64,000 bases of DNA from Sphagnum magellanicum. Lineage: Eukaryota; Streptophyta; Sphagnopsida; Sphagnales; Sphagnaceae. Below the pieces are notes generated by a model. The model was given only the letters and a program-made list of their open reading frames with translations, was not told the origin of the DNA and searched no databases. The DNA lies in NCBI GenBank assembly GCA_021904315.1, contig CM038923.1, positions 14,824,038 to 14,888,037 on the forward strand, in the 5' to 3' direction. Below, piece after piece: positions 63,072 through 64,000 of this stretch (within the stretch, counting starts at the first letter, position 1; each line of letters starts with the position of its first letter). Position numbers and translations under genes: made by a program.

Positions 63072-64000
63072 ACTGACAAACTATGGACATTTGAATCCAT
63101 TTTATGCAGACACTTGCAAAGTGAAGGTTACACCAGGATACACCTACTTGGTCCACATTGTGAGTTGATGCATGAATTTTGGGCTCTATTTTGCACTTGC
63201 AGACCACTCACTTGTACTGGTGTTAGTAGATTTTTGAGCTCAATGGAAAGCATTTTCCATGTCCATTTTGTGTGTGATTAGTGAACCATTGTAACCCTAA
63301 CCCTAGAACATTGTTAATTAAACCCTAAAATGTTAACCTCAATTCATAATGTTAAACTTGGGTCCATTATTCCTTTTCAATAAAAATGTATTTTACAAAT
63401 TATTTAACATTGCCATGTGGCATGTTTCTATTCCTTGATCTTTAGAATATGTGGTAGATTTGAAATGTCCATTCAAATAATAATGTGACACGTGTCAAGA
63501 TCCTCATTCTTGACATCTGATGAATGGGATATATCCTGGGTTTTTAATATATATTTAAATGCCACGATGTTCATAATGAAACACATGGCACATTTCGATT
63601 AGCCAAACACAAAAGACGTGGCCATTTCTTGGCCATAAGATTAAAAAAATTCTAGATCATCTAATTTCATGATCTGGGAAAATCAAACCCTCTAATCAAA
63701 TGCCACATGTTTCCACATGGTTGGAATTTGGATCCACCAAAATAGTTGCAATTTATAGTCGCAAAATGATGCCTTGTATACATTATGTATATACTGGCCC
63801 CATCGGATGAAATAATATATACTAAATGTAGGCTTCATCTACCATTTGATGACGTCATCCTTATGTAATGTTTTGCGACTATTTGTCTTCTGCGACTTGT
63901 CTTAGGCGACTATTAGACAATTAGTTGTAAAATGTCTCTTTCAACTAAAAAATAGTCGTAGACACTAGTTGTAAATAAAGGTTTTTCTTCTAGTGAGTGT

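Larger units (their letters stand above)
59009..63995. mobile_element. CACTA-type element carrying captured gene fragments (Pack-CACTA-like)
   Basis: It starts CACTAGAAGAAAA at 59009 inside the Copia protease frame and ends with the inverse TTTTCTTCTAGTG at 63995. Both ends carry arrays of 'gcgact / tacgactatt / ttacaact' words (59040-59150 and 63870-63990), typical of the subterminal repeats where CACTA transposase binds. No transposase gene is visible inside. Instead it holds exons and introns of a PDR-type ABC transporter (59404-62085) and an unrelated frame (62460-63071). The base triplets flanking the ends are ATG and AGT, not the identical 3 bp expected, so the right end could belong to a sister element. 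Confidence 0.7.

Overview
The window reads as nuclear DNA of a land plant. The genes have spliced introns with plant-type sites (GT-AG, one probable GC-AG). The protein families are typical of plants: apoplastic GDSL esterases, retromer VPS29, a plastid-type caffeoyl-CoA O-methyltransferase-like enzyme, adenylate kinase 6, and a PDR/ABCG transporter relic. The transposons are plant-type too: Copia with an initiator-tRNA-Met primer site, CACTA/En-Spm, Helitron and hAT. Most of the window is very AT-rich. I cannot name the species; a seedless plant such as a bryophyte, lycophyte or fern is possible but unproven.

Layout. 1-8.5 kb is AT-rich and gene-poor, with one GC-richer 852-bp TG...CA insertion at 3.84-4.69 kb. 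A segmental duplication follows: copy 1 at about 8.5-17.0 kb and copy 2 at about 23.0-30.2 kb, separated by about 6 kb of gene-poor DNA. Each copy carries one intact five-exon GDSL esterase/lipase gene on the minus strand. The copies have since collected different insertions. Copy 1 has a foldback element with internal tandem repeats and a 968-bp insertion carrying a Helitron helicase tail. Copy 2 has a clean 613-bp non-autonomous Helitron and a poly-threonine expansion. 30.2-38.4 kb is AT-rich and holds a decayed hAT transposase.

38.4-46.5 kb is a compact, GC-richer genic island: VPS29 (+), converging on a nine-exon O-methyltransferase (-), then AK6 (-), whose first intron is filled by a roughly 117-bp minisatellite. 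All three reading frames join without lesions once introns are removed.

51-64 kb is a nested transposon complex. The oldest layer is a decayed CACTA element with divergent coding remnants at 51.6-55.9 kb. A Copia element (5' LTR, primer site, gag, start of protease) lies beside or inside it. The Copia reading frame is broken at 59,009 by a younger CACTA-type element that runs to 63,995, almost the end of the window. This element carries exon and intron sequence of a PDR-type ABC transporter plus an unrecognised 612-bp reading frame, so it looks like a gene-capturing (Pack-CACTA-like) element. The transporter copy has stops, a frameshift and a damaged Walker A motif and is not a working gene.

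The working genes do not form a pathway: they are housekeeping trafficking (VPS29), nucleotide and ribosome-related metabolism (AK6), plastid secondary metabolism (OMT), and secreted esterases (the GDSL pair).
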